Origin: Muribaculaceae bacterium | Lineage (GTDB): Bacteria > Bacteroidota > Bacteroidia > Bacteroidales > Muribaculaceae | Length of the DNA stretch: 52,478 nt | Reading direction: 5' to 3' | Assembly: GCA_009775265.1 (NCBI GenBank) | Contig: VSPG01000011.1 | Coordinates: forward strand, 1 to 52,478 | Part shown: positions 8,877 through 17,155 of the stretch, piece after piece | Layout: each line of letters starts with the position of its first letter | How positions within the stretch are numbered: position 1 is the first letter of the stretch | Notes under the pieces: generated by a model | Seen by the model: the letters and a program-made list of their open reading frames with translations, nothing else | Told to the model about the DNA's origin: nothing | Database searches by the model: none | Program-made: the position numbers and the translations under genes

Positions 8877-10379
8877 ATGAGCGAACTAATCGGTAAAACC
8901 GCGCAAGTCATCGGCCCTGTTGTCGATGTGGTGTTCGAAGGCCTTGAAGCAGGCTTGCCACCCATCTATACGGCGCTCAAAATCGACCGTCCCGACGGCA
9001 CTTTCCTCACTCTCGAAGTAGAGCAGCACATAGGCGAGAACACCGTGCGCTGCCTTGCGATGGAGAGCACCGACGGACTCCGCCGCGGCATGCCTGCTGT
9101 CAGCATGGGGCATCCTATAGCAGTGCCCACCGGCGACCAGATTAAAGGACGCCTGCTCAACGTGCTCGGCGACGCTATCGACAACCTGCCGGCACTCGCC
9201 GAAACCGACCTGCGTTCCATCCACCAGCCGGCGCCTGAATTCGACGACCTCACCATAGGCACCGAGATTCTGACTACCGGCATTAAGGTGATTGACCTGC
9301 TCGAGCCTTACAGCAAAGGCGGTAAAATCGGCCTTTTCGGCGGTGCAGGCGTGGGCAAGACGGTGCTCATCATGGAGCTGATCAACAACATCGCCAAAGG
9401 GCACGACGGCTTCTCCGTGTTCACCGGCGTGGGCGAACGTACCCGAGAAGGCAACGACCTGTTGCGTGAAATGATAGAAAGCGGCGTCATCCGTTACGGC
9501 AAGAAGTTTGAGGAAGGAATGGAAAAAGGCGAGTGGAACCTGCACGACGTGGATGTGGAACATCTTCGCGACTCACAGGCCACCCTCGTGTTCGGACAGA
9601 TGAACGAGCCCCCGGGTGCGCGTCTGCGTGTGGCGCTCAGCGGCCTCACCGTTGCCGAGCAGTTCCGCGACCAAGGCGCGGGAGGCAAGGACGTGCTGCT
9701 GTTCATCGACAACATTTTCCGCTTCACGCAGGCCGGTTCTGAGGTGTCGGCGCTTCTCGGCCGAATGCCCTCAGCCGTGGGATACCAGCCCACGCTCGCT
9801 TCGGAAATGGGTGCCCTGCAGGAGCGTATTACCTCCACTAAAAACGGCTCCATCACCTCCGTTCAGGCCATCTACGTGCCTGCCGACGACCTTACCGACC
9901 CTGCGCCGGCCACTACTTTCAGCTTCCTTGACGCCACCACGGTGCTCAGCCGTAAGATAGCCGAACTCGGCATCTATCCCGCTGTCGACCCTCTGGAGTC
10001 AACCTCACGCATTCTCGATCCCAACATCATAGGCGAGGACCATTACAATACCGCTCAGGCTGTAAAGCAACTCCTGCAGAAATACAACGAACTTCAGGAT
10101 ATTATCGCGATTCTCGGCGTAGACGAGCTTTCCGACGAAGACAAACTTGTCGTGTCGCGCGCCCGCCGTGCCCAGCGTTTCCTTTCGCAGCCTTTCCATG
10201 TCGCCGAGCAGTTCACCGGTCTTCCTGGCGTGATGGTTCCTTTGAGCGAAACCATCCGCGGCTTCAAGATGATTCTCAGCGGAGAGATGGACGAATATCC
10301 CGAGCAGGCATTCCTCAACGTCGGCACCATCGACGAGGCGATAGCCAAAGGACGCAAACTGCTCGACGAGGTAAAGTGA
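8877..10379 (+). CDS. atpD: F1Fo ATP synthase subunit beta
   Basis: This 500-residue catalytic subunit carries Walker A GGAGVGKT at residues 155-162, the catalytic-glutamate segment GVGERTREGND just after 185, and the downstream LLFIDNIFRFTQAGSEVSALLGRMPSA-type region, broken here only by my abbreviation. It makes ATP in the F1 head in the cytoplasm. Placing beta and epsilon first (atpDC) is the usual Bacteroidota order. What is unusual is that it follows nuoH directly. Confidence 0.98.
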   Translation: MSELIGKTAQVIGPVVDVVFEGLEAGLPPIYTALKIDRPDGTFLTLEVEQHIGENTVRCLAMESTDGLRRGMPAVSMGHPIAVPTGDQIKGRLLNVLGDAIDNLPALAETDLRSIHQPAPEFDDLTIGTEILTTGIKVIDLLEPYSKGGKIGLFGGAGVGKTVLIMELINNIAKGHDGFSVFTGVGERTREGNDLLREMIESGVIRYGKKFEEGMEKGEWNLHDVDVEHLRDSQATLVFGQMNEPPGARLRVALSGLTVAEQFRDQGAGGKDVLLFIDNIFRFTQAGSEVSALLGRMPSAVGYQPTLASEMGALQERITSTKNGSITSVQAIYVPADDLTDPAPATTFSFLDATTVLSRKIAELGIYPAVDPLESTSRILDPNIIGEDHYNTAQAVKQLLQKYNELQDIIAILGVDELSDEDKLVVSRARRAQRFLSQPFHVAEQFTGLPGVMVPLSETIRGFKMILSGEMDEYPEQAFLNVGTIDEAIAKGRKLLDEVK

Positions 10380-10419
10380 AAATAAAGCAAATATCCTGAT
10401 AACCACACGCACAACATTC

Positions 10420-10656
10420 ATGATACTGAAAATCATATCGGCGGCCGAAGTGCTTTTCGAAGGCGAGGTCAAGGCGGCCACGCTCCCCGGAAGCATGGGC
10501 GCGTTCACCGTGCTGCGCAACCACGCATCCCTTGTGGCCATGTTGTCGGCAGGCAAAGTGCGCTACGAACTGCCCGACGGCAGCGAGCACACCCGTGAAA
10601 TCACGGGAGGTGTGGCCGATGTGGACAACAATGTGATAAATGTCTGTGTATACTAA
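10420..10656 (+). CDS. atpC: F1Fo ATP synthase subunit epsilon (short form)
   Basis: At 78 residues this is only the N-terminal beta-sandwich domain of epsilon (ISAAEVLFEGEV...LPGSMGAFTVLRNHASLVAML). It links gamma to the c-ring. The C-terminal helical hairpin that inhibits ATP hydrolysis in many bacteria is absent; short epsilon subunits are typical of Bacteroidota, so this is not a truncation of this copy. It lies 40 bp after atpD and just before atpB. Confidence 0.93.
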   Translation: MILKIISAAEVLFEGEVKAATLPGSMGAFTVLRNHASLVAMLSAGKVRYELPDGSEHTREITGGVADVDNNVINVCVY

Positions 10657-10675
10657 GCCATTCCGCATCACCATT

Positions 10676-11770
10676 ATGAAGCGTCTGTTTCTGATATTCA
10701 CAGCCATCATCGCCATAGCGGTGCCGCGCACCTCCGCGGCCGGCCACGGCGAAGGCGACGATGCGGGCCGCATCGACCCTAAGGAAATCATTTTCGAGCA
10801 CCTTGGCGACGGCTATGGCTGGGAGGTTCCTTTCGACCACCATCACCGCATACCGCTGCCCGTGATAGTGTGGGGAAAGGACGGCCTGCATGTGTTCTCG
10901 TCGGCGCGTGTGACCGACGGACAGACCTATCGCGACGGCGATGCCAGTTTCCGCATAGCCGGCAAGGATAGTGAATATCGTGGAAAAATAGTGGAAATAG
11001 CGCCTGACGGTTCGGAATCAAGACCTTTCGACTTGTCCGTTACCAAAAACGTGTGTGCGCTGTTCATTACCGTGATAGCGGTCACGGCAGTGCTTATGAC
11101 CCTCGTACGCTACTACCGCCGCAACGGATACCGCGCGCCGCGCCGCGGTCTCGGATTCGTGGAACTGCTCATAGATTTCATCTACGGCTCCGTCATCAAA
11201 GGCACTCTCGGAAAGAATGCCCGCCGTTTCGCCCCTTATCTGCTCACGGTGTTCTTCTTCATCTTCGGGATGAACCTGTTCGGCCTAATGGTGGTGTTTC
11301 CCGGCGGTGCGAACCTGACAGGCAACATTGCGGTGACACTCGTGCTCGCGTTGCTCACATTCCTTGTCACAAACATCTTCGGCAACCGCCACTACTGGAA
11401 GGAAATATTTTGGCCCGATGTGCCTCTGTGGCTGAAATTTCCGCTGCCCATCATGCCCGTGATTGAGGTGTTCGGCATGTTTACAAAACCCGCGGCCCTC
11501 ACGGTGCGTCTGTTCGCCAATATGATGGGTGGCCATATGATAGTGCTCGTGCTCACACTCCTAATATTCATCTTCGCGGCAGTGAGCGCTGTCGCAGGCG
11601 GTGTGGCCACGGCCGTGTCCATGTTATTCAGCGTGTTCATGTTGCTTATCGATGTGCTCGTGAGCTTCATACAGGCCTACGTGTTCACCATGCTCAGTAC
11701 CATATTCATTTCGCTGGCCAATGAGGAACCCCACCACGAGGCAGCCCACAAAGTAGAAACAAGTAAATAA
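10676..11770 (+). CDS. atpB: F1Fo ATP synthase subunit a (with signal peptide and N-terminal extension)
   Basis: The 364-residue product begins with a cleavable-looking signal sequence (about 1-22, TSA-AG) and a hydrophilic, His- and Asp-rich segment (24-122) that should sit in the periplasm. Five or so membrane helices follow. The essential arginine is Arg278 in TVRLFANMMGGHM, which releases protons from the c-ring. The long N-terminal extension is known in Bacteroidota. An upstream ATG at 10640 overlaps atpC, but the start at 10676 places the signal peptide correctly. No atpI-type gene lies between atpC and atpB. Confidence 0.95.
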   Translation: MKRLFLIFTAIIAIAVPRTSAAGHGEGDDAGRIDPKEIIFEHLGDGYGWEVPFDHHHRIPLPVIVWGKDGLHVFSSARVTDGQTYRDGDASFRIAGKDSEYRGKIVEIAPDGSESRPFDLSVTKNVCALFITVIAVTAVLMTLVRYYRRNGYRAPRRGLGFVELLIDFIYGSVIKGTLGKNARRFAPYLLTVFFFIFGMNLFGLMVVFPGGANLTGNIAVTLVLALLTFLVTNIFGNRHYWKEIFWPDVPLWLKFPLPIMPVIEVFGMFTKPAALTVRLFANMMGGHMIVLVLTLLIFIFAAVSAVAGGVATAVSMLFSVFMLLIDVLVSFIQAYVFTMLSTIFISLANEEPHHEAAHKVETSK

Positions 11771-11804
11771 AATATACCAACAACCCCATTAAAACCAAGA
11801 AATT

Positions 11805-12044
11805 ATGTTCGGTCTTTTAGCAGTTGAAGCTCTCGCAACTCTCGGCGCCACTCTCGGCGCAGGTATCGCCGCCATCGCCGCAGGTATCGGTATCGGTAAA
11901 ATCGGTGCAGCCGCTATGGAAGCCATCGCACGCCAGCCCGAAGCCGCCGGCGACATCCGAAGCAGCATGATTGTGATTGCCGCCCTTGTCGAAGGTGTTG
12001 CCCTGTTCGGCGTTATCGTTTGCGTTCTCGCCCTTTTCGTTTAA
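11805..12044 (+). CDS. atpE: F1Fo ATP synthase subunit c
   Basis: A 79-residue, two-helix hairpin with the polar loop ARQPEAAGDI. The ion-binding carboxylate is Glu63. In Na+-driven c-subunits (Ilyobacter type) a Gln in helix 1 and a Ser next to the Glu help hold Na+. Here the corresponding residues are Ile30 and Gly64, so the ring should carry protons. This is inferred from an alignment by eye. The gene sits 34 bp after atpB and 24 bp before atpF. Confidence 0.96.
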   Translation: MFGLLAVEALATLGATLGAGIAAIAAGIGIGKIGAAAMEAIARQPEAAGDIRSSMIVIAALVEGVALFGVIVCVLALFV

Positions 12045-12068
12045 TCATTTACTCCCCAAACGCCACGA

Positions 12069-12566
12069 ATGGAACTATTCACGCCTGACTTTGGCCTTAT
12101 ATTCTGGATGTTCGTCGCTTTCGGCGTACTCTTCCTCATACTGTGGAAGTTCGCCTGGCCCGTCATCCTGAAAAGTGTCGACAGCCGGGCAGACCTTATC
12201 GATAAAGGCGTGGAGTATGCGCAGAATGCCAAGGAGCAGCTCGACCATGCCCAGCAGAGCGCCGATGAGCTCATCAAGAGCGCGCAGCGTCGCCAGGCCG
12301 ACATGCTCCGTGAAGCAGACAGACTGAAGTCGCAGATTGTCGACGAAGCCCGCACGGCTGCGCAGGCAGAAGCGCAAAAAGTGATGGATGCCGCCCAAGC
12401 CTCCATCGTGCAGCAGCAGAAAGAGGCAGAGGAAGCTCTGCGCGGCAGTGTGGGCGCCATCGCCCTCGACATAGCGCAGAAAGTGGTGCAGCAGCGCCTT
12501 GCCGACGACGAAGCCCAGCAGCAGCTCGTCGACAAGCTCCTCACTGAGATTGAAAGCAAAAACTGA
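12069..12566 (+). CDS. atpF: F1Fo ATP synthase subunit b
   Basis: This 165-residue protein has one N-terminal membrane helix (about 8-28) and then a long, charged, Gln/Ala-rich coiled coil reaching to the F1 head. It is the peripheral stalk, probably as a homodimer because only one b gene is present. It is followed 11 bp later by atpH. Confidence 0.95.
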   Translation: MELFTPDFGLIFWMFVAFGVLFLILWKFAWPVILKSVDSRADLIDKGVEYAQNAKEQLDHAQQSADELIKSAQRRQADMLREADRLKSQIVDEARTAAQAEAQKVMDAAQASIVQQQKEAEEALRGSVGAIALDIAQKVVQQRLADDEAQQQLVDKLLTEIESKN

Positions 12567-12577
12567 ACTCCACAGCA

Positions 12578-13126
12578 ATGAACGAAGGTCTGATTCCACG
12601 CCGATACGCCAAGGCGCTTTACGACGTAGCCTCCGCAAGGGGCGAAGCCGTACGCCTCTACGACTTGATGCGTGCCGTGCTCGCCGCGGCCGACTCGCAG
12701 CCGGCACTGGCTCGCACGCTCGCCAACCCCTACGTGGGCGATGCCGACAAGCGGCGTCTCCTCGACACAGCGGCAGGTGCCACTGCGGACGACAAAACAT
12801 TTGCCGACTGGCTGCGTGTGCTTGCGCAGAACCACCGCACGGGCATGGCTGCCGATATTGCACGCGCCTATGTGGACTGCTACCGGAAAGAGCGACGCAT
12901 CTATCCCGTCACTGTCACCTCGGCAGCACCTCTTGCCGCAGCCCAAAGCAAGCGCCTGCAGGCGCTCGTGCAGTCGCATATCGGCGACGCCTCTATGGAG
13001 TATGCCGAGCGCGTGGACCCGGCTCTCATCGGCGGATTCGCCATCGACATTGCCTCCGAACGCCTTGACGCATCGGTGCGCAACAACCTTGAGCAGATGC
13101 GCCTCAACCTTTTAAAGAAACAGTAA
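12578..13126 (+). CDS. atpH: F1Fo ATP synthase subunit delta
   Basis: The 182-residue protein has the typical N-terminal helical domain (RRYAKALYDVAS at 8-19) and the conserved C-terminal block DPALIGGFAIDI near 147-158. It ties the b stalk to the top of F1. Length and order (b-delta-alpha-gamma) are standard, and it is followed 22 bp later by atpA. Confidence 0.95.
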   Translation: MNEGLIPRRYAKALYDVASARGEAVRLYDLMRAVLAAADSQPALARTLANPYVGDADKRRLLDTAAGATADDKTFADWLRVLAQNHRTGMAADIARAYVDCYRKERRIYPVTVTSAAPLAAAQSKRLQALVQSHIGDASMEYAERVDPALIGGFAIDIASERLDASVRNNLEQMRLNLLKKQ

Positions 13127-13148
13127 CTACCCCCAGCACACCATACCA

Positions 13149-14717
13149 ATGATTAATCCAAGCGAGATATCGGAAGTTCTCAAACAACAACTCGAAAGCG
13201 TAAACGCCCAGGTCAGCTTCGAAGAAATCGGCACCGTGCTTGAAGTGGGCGACGGCGTGGCCCACGTCTACGGCCTTGACAAAGTGTGCGCCAACGAGCT
13301 CGTAGAGTTTGAAAACGGCGCCAAAGGCGTGGCTCTCAACCTTGAAGAGAGCAATGTCGGCGTAATCCTGCTCAACAACGTCAACGCCGTCACCGAGGGC
13401 ATGAAGGTGAAGCGCACCGGCGAAATCGCTTCCATACCCGTGGGCGAAGGCCTTTTCGGGCGTGTCATAAATGTGCTGGGCGAGCCTATCGACGGCCGGG
13501 GACCCATCGAGGGCGAGCGCCTGCTCATGCCGCTGGAACGAAAAGCCCCCGGCGTAATCTACCGTCAGCCCGTGAAGCAGCCGTTGCAGACAGGCCTTAA
13601 AGCCATCGACGCAATGGTGCCCATAGGCCGCGGACAGCGCGAACTCATCATCGGCGACCGCCAGATAGGCAAGACGGCCATCGCCATCGACACCATCATC
13701 AACCAGCGGCAGAACTTCGAGGCCGGCAAGCCGGTGTACTGCATCTATGTGGCCATCGGACAGAAAGCCTCCAGCGTAGCCGCCATCGTCGATACTCTGC
13801 GCCGCAACGGTGCGCTCGACTACACGGTAGTGGTGGCAGCCACGGCTTCCGATTCCGCGACGATGCGCTATTTCGCACCGTTTGCCGGTGTTGCCATCGG
13901 CGAATTCATTCGCGACACCGGCCGCGACGCGCTCATCGTCTACGACGACCTTTCAAAGCAAGCTGTGGCATACCGCGAAATATCGCTCATCCTCAAGCGT
14001 CCTTCCGGCCGCGAGGCATACCCCGGCGACATCTTCTATCTGCACTCCCGTCTTCTTGAGCGTGCAGCAAAAATCATCGACAACCAGGAAGTGGCTTCGC
14101 GCATGAACGACCTGCCCGAGGCTCTGCGTCCCATTGTAAAAGGCGGCGGCTCGCTCACGGCCCTTCCCATCATCGAGACACAGGCCGGCGACGTATCGGC
14201 CTACATCCCCACCAACGTCATTTCCATCACCGACGGACAGATTTTCCTTGAAACCGCGTTGTTCAACCGAGGCATACGTCCGGCAATCAACGTGGGCATA
14301 TCCGTCAGCCGTGTGGGTGGCAACGCGCAGATTAAGTCTATGAAGAAGGTGGCCGGCACATTGAAAATCGACCAGGCTCAGTTCCGCGAGCTCGAATCGT
14401 TCACCAAATTCGGCGGCGACATCGACCCCGTGACAGCGCGCGTCATCGACAAAGGCCGCAAGAACGAGCGCCTGCTCATCCAGCCCCAGTATCATCCCAT
14501 GGCCGTAGAAGACGAAGTGGCCGTGATATATAGCGGAGTGAACGGCCTGCTTGAAAACGTGCCGCTGGAGAAAGTGGCCGAATTTGAGAAACAGTACTTG
14601 CAGCTGCTGCATGCCCGGTACACATCGGCTCTCGACGAGATACGTGCCGGACGCCTAACCGACGAAGTGACGGCCGCGCTCAACGAAGCTGCCGCACAAG
14701 TGGCCGGACAATTTTAA
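13149..14717 (+). CDS. atpA: F1Fo ATP synthase subunit alpha
   Basis: The 522-residue non-catalytic nucleotide-binding subunit has Walker A GDRQIGKT at residues 169-176. The IAIGQKASSVA segment and the GGGSLTALPIIETQAGD block are both well conserved. It alternates with beta in the F1 hexamer. It lies 22 bp after atpH and 36 bp before atpG. Confidence 0.97.
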   Translation: MINPSEISEVLKQQLESVNAQVSFEEIGTVLEVGDGVAHVYGLDKVCANELVEFENGAKGVALNLEESNVGVILLNNVNAVTEGMKVKRTGEIASIPVGEGLFGRVINVLGEPIDGRGPIEGERLLMPLERKAPGVIYRQPVKQPLQTGLKAIDAMVPIGRGQRELIIGDRQIGKTAIAIDTIINQRQNFEAGKPVYCIYVAIGQKASSVAAIVDTLRRNGALDYTVVVAATASDSATMRYFAPFAGVAIGEFIRDTGRDALIVYDDLSKQAVAYREISLILKRPSGREAYPGDIFYLHSRLLERAAKIIDNQEVASRMNDLPEALRPIVKGGGSLTALPIIETQAGDVSAYIPTNVISITDGQIFLETALFNRGIRPAINVGISVSRVGGNAQIKSMKKVAGTLKIDQAQFRELESFTKFGGDIDPVTARVIDKGRKNERLLIQPQYHPMAVEDEVAVIYSGVNGLLENVPLEKVAEFEKQYLQLLHARYTSALDEIRAGRLTDEVTAALNEAAAQVAGQF

Positions 14718-14753
14718 TTCCGCAGAGCACATCAGTTCCGAAACACAGCTAAA

Positions 14754-15641
14754 ATGGCAACACTCAGAGAACTTAAAGGACGCATCGGCTCCGTGGCATC
14801 CACGGAGAAAATAACCGGCGCCATGAAGATGATTTCATCGGCAAAGATGCGCAAGGCCGAAATGGCGCTCCGCCGTCTCGTGCCTTTCCGCGAAAGCATC
14901 CGTGGAATCATCGCCAATCTGCTGGCTTCCGACGCCGAGTTCACGTCGCATCTCACCGAGGCGCGCGAGGTGCGACGTCTGGCAGTTGTTGCTTTCGGCA
15001 GCGACGACGGGCTGTGCGGGGCATACAACGCCAACCTCTTTAAATTCGTGCAGTCGCACGTGGCCGGCCTGCGCGCATCCGTCGGCGAAGGTCTTCAGGT
15101 GGAGATTTATGCCGTAGGCTCCAAGATGCTCAAAGCCACCGCACGCCTCGGGGCTGAAAGCGGCATCGAGGTTCTGCAGCCGGAAGGTGTGGACAGCAAG
15201 ACCGACGGCGATTCCGTCAAAGACATGCTTGAGCGGCTCATGCAGCGTTTTCTGAATGGAGAGATAGACCGCGTGGACCTCGCCTACATGCGCTACCACA
15301 GCGCAGGGCGCCAGCGCCCTGTGGCCGAGCAGCTGCTGCCTGTGGACTCCGAAGCGCTTGCCGGAGAAAACGCCGCGCAGTCATCGCGTCCCTATATCTA
15401 CGAGCCGGATGCCGCAAGCATATTCGCCACAATGCTCCCTATGCACCTGCTGGCAACCCTGCAGGACGCATTTGCCGAGAACCGCGCCTCCGAGCAGGCC
15501 GCGCGGGTGATGGCCATGCAGGCGGCAAGCGACAATGCTCGCAAACTTCTCGAACAGTTGCAGCTCGAATACAATAAACTGCGTCAGCAAAGCATCACCA
15601 CCGAACTTCTCGATATAGTAGGAGGACAGGCCCGCGACTGA
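14754..15641 (+). CDS. atpG: F1Fo ATP synthase subunit gamma
   Basis: This 295-residue central-stalk protein starts with the family pattern LRELKGRIGSV...ITGAMKMIS and ends with the matching C-terminal helix ASDNARKLLEQLQLEYNKLRQ, the two forming the rotating coiled coil. It is the last gene of the atp block. Only 53 bp with no hairpin separate it from nuoI, so transcription probably runs on into the second half of the nuo genes. Confidence 0.96.
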   Translation: MATLRELKGRIGSVASTEKITGAMKMISSAKMRKAEMALRRLVPFRESIRGIIANLLASDAEFTSHLTEAREVRRLAVVAFGSDDGLCGAYNANLFKFVQSHVAGLRASVGEGLQVEIYAVGSKMLKATARLGAESGIEVLQPEGVDSKTDGDSVKDMLERLMQRFLNGEIDRVDLAYMRYHSAGRQRPVAEQLLPVDSEALAGENAAQSSRPYIYEPDAASIFATMLPMHLLATLQDAFAENRASEQAARVMAMQAASDNARKLLEQLQLEYNKLRQQSITTELLDIVGGQARD

Positions 15642-15694
15642 GGCAGACAACATCATAACAGTGTAAATATAGAAACCAAACAACAGCATACTCA

Positions 15695-16297
15695 ATGGGT
15701 AGCGTAAAAGATTACTTTTCATCCTTAGGGACGGGTATCGCCAGCCTCATCAAAGGAATGCAGGTGACAGGCAAGGAACTCGTCACCCGTAAAATCACAG
15801 AGGAATACCCCGACAACCGACTTGACAGCCCCGCGGCTCCGCGTTTCCGCGCCGAGCTTAAGCTCATCTACGATGCCGAGGGCAACCACAAGTGTATAGC
15901 CTGCGGCACCTGCGAGCGCAACTGCCCCAACGGCACTATCAAAATTGAGTCGAAGATGGTCGACACACTCACCGGCAAGAAGAAAAAACTCGACCGGTAC
16001 GTCTACGACCTCGGCAGCTGCACATTCTGCCAGTTATGTGTCACCACATGTCCTACCAATGCGCTCGAATTCAGCAACGATTTCGAGCAGGCGGTGTTCA
16101 CGCGCGACAAACTCATCAAGCAGCTCAACTACCTGCCCGAAAAAGAGGAGCCCGCTCCCACGCCCGAGCAGATAGCCGCCGCCGAGGCTGCGCGTCAGGC
16201 CAAGATAGAGGCCGCCAAAGCCGCCGCAGCAAAAGCCAAGGCCGCCCGCGAGGCTGCCGCCAAAGCCGCCGAAGGCGACTCAAACAATGAAAAATAA
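15695..16297 (+). CDS. nuoI: Complex I subunit I (two 4Fe-4S clusters)
   Basis: A 200-residue ferredoxin-like subunit with two CxxCxxCxxxCP motifs: Cys67, 70, 73, 77 and Cys109, 112, 115, 119. They bind clusters N6a and N6b, which pass electrons to N2 in NuoB. From about residue 145 there is an Ala/Lys/Glu-rich tail of roughly 50 residues, beyond the usual core, likely a flexible helix of unknown role. With no NuoEFG genes here, NuoI is the outermost iron-sulfur subunit encoded and a natural docking point for an unknown electron donor. Confidence 0.96.
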   Translation: MGSVKDYFSSLGTGIASLIKGMQVTGKELVTRKITEEYPDNRLDSPAAPRFRAELKLIYDAEGNHKCIACGTCERNCPNGTIKIESKMVDTLTGKKKKLDRYVYDLGSCTFCQLCVTTCPTNALEFSNDFEQAVFTRDKLIKQLNYLPEKEEPAPTPEQIAAAEAARQAKIEAAKAAAAKAKAAREAAAKAAEGDSNNEK

Positions 16298-16312
16298 AAA
16301 CCAATCAGTCAT

Positions 16313-16825
16313 ATGGAATCAGTAGGAAGTATCATTCTCTACATCATCGTCGCCCTGGCGATGGTGCTGTTCTCCGTACTGGCCGTGACCACACGCAAGA
16401 TTCTGCGTGCGGCCACCTACCTGCTTTTCACCCTTTTCGCCGCCGCGTGTGTCTATTTCATGCTCGACTATGAATTCCTCGGCGCGGTGCAGATAGCGGT
16501 GTATGCGGGTGGCATAGTGGTGCTGTTCGTGTTCAGTATTCTGCTCACGAGCCGTCCCGGCCACAATTCGGAGCGTCTTACCTCAAAATCTCGTGCCCTC
16601 GGCCTCATTGCGTCCATCGCCATGCTTGCCGTTTCGGGCTATGCACTCGTCAGCCGCTGCGCCCTGTATGGTGCAATGCCCGCTGCCGACACGCCCACCA
16701 TGCAGCAGGTGGGTCAGGCCATGATGAGCACCTCCGACGGCGGCTATCTGCTCCCCTTCGAGGCCATCAGCGTGCTGCTGCTCGCATGTATAATCGGTGG
16801 CGTGGTAATTGCCCGCAAACGCTAA
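16313..16825 (+). CDS. nuoJ: Complex I subunit J
   Basis: A 170-residue protein with five hydrophobic segments and the conserved third helix region AVQIAVYAGGIVVLFVFSI, part of the proton path near the quinone site. It follows nuoI by 15 bp and precedes nuoK by 13 bp. Confidence 0.95.
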   Translation: MESVGSIILYIIVALAMVLFSVLAVTTRKILRAATYLLFTLFAAACVYFMLDYEFLGAVQIAVYAGGIVVLFVFSILLTSRPGHNSERLTSKSRALGLIASIAMLAVSGYALVSRCALYGAMPAADTPTMQQVGQAMMSTSDGGYLLPFEAISVLLLACIIGGVVIARKR

Positions 16826-16838
16826 TCTCTACCGAACT

Positions 16839-17150
16839 ATGGACATCAAAGCAATAATGCTCCTCATTCCGGCAATGATTATGTTCTGCTGCGGCGTGTA
16901 CGGATTCATCACCCGCCGCAACATGATTGCCATTCTCATTTCGCTTGAGCTTATGCTCAACGCCGTCGACATCAATTTCGCAGTGTTCAACCGTTATCTG
17001 TGGCCCGATGCCATGGAAGGCATGTTCTTCACGCTTTTCGCCATCGCCATCGCGGCCGCCGAAACGGCACTGGCCATCGCCATCATCATCAATCTTTACC
17101 GTTCGGCCAAGAATATCGATGTGCGCGACCTTAACAAACTGAAATTTTAA
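16839..17150 (+). CDS. nuoK: Complex I subunit K
   Basis: A 103-residue, three-helix subunit with the conserved glutamate in helix 2 (ISLELMLNAVDINF) and a second acidic position in helix 3 (AETALAIAI). I chose the ATG at 16839 (MDIKAIM) rather than 16809, because the upstream option overlaps nuoJ and adds a polar stretch before helix 1. It lies 5 bp before nuoL. Confidence 0.95.
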   Translation: MDIKAIMLLIPAMIMFCCGVYGFITRRNMIAILISLELMLNAVDINFAVFNRYLWPDAMEGMFFTLFAIAIAAAETALAIAIIINLYRSAKNIDVRDLNKLKF

Positions 17151-17155
17151 GCCCG

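Noticed and set aside
11805..12044. Na+-driven ATP synthase
   Set aside because: The Gln and Ser Na+ ligands are replaced by Ile30 and Gly64.
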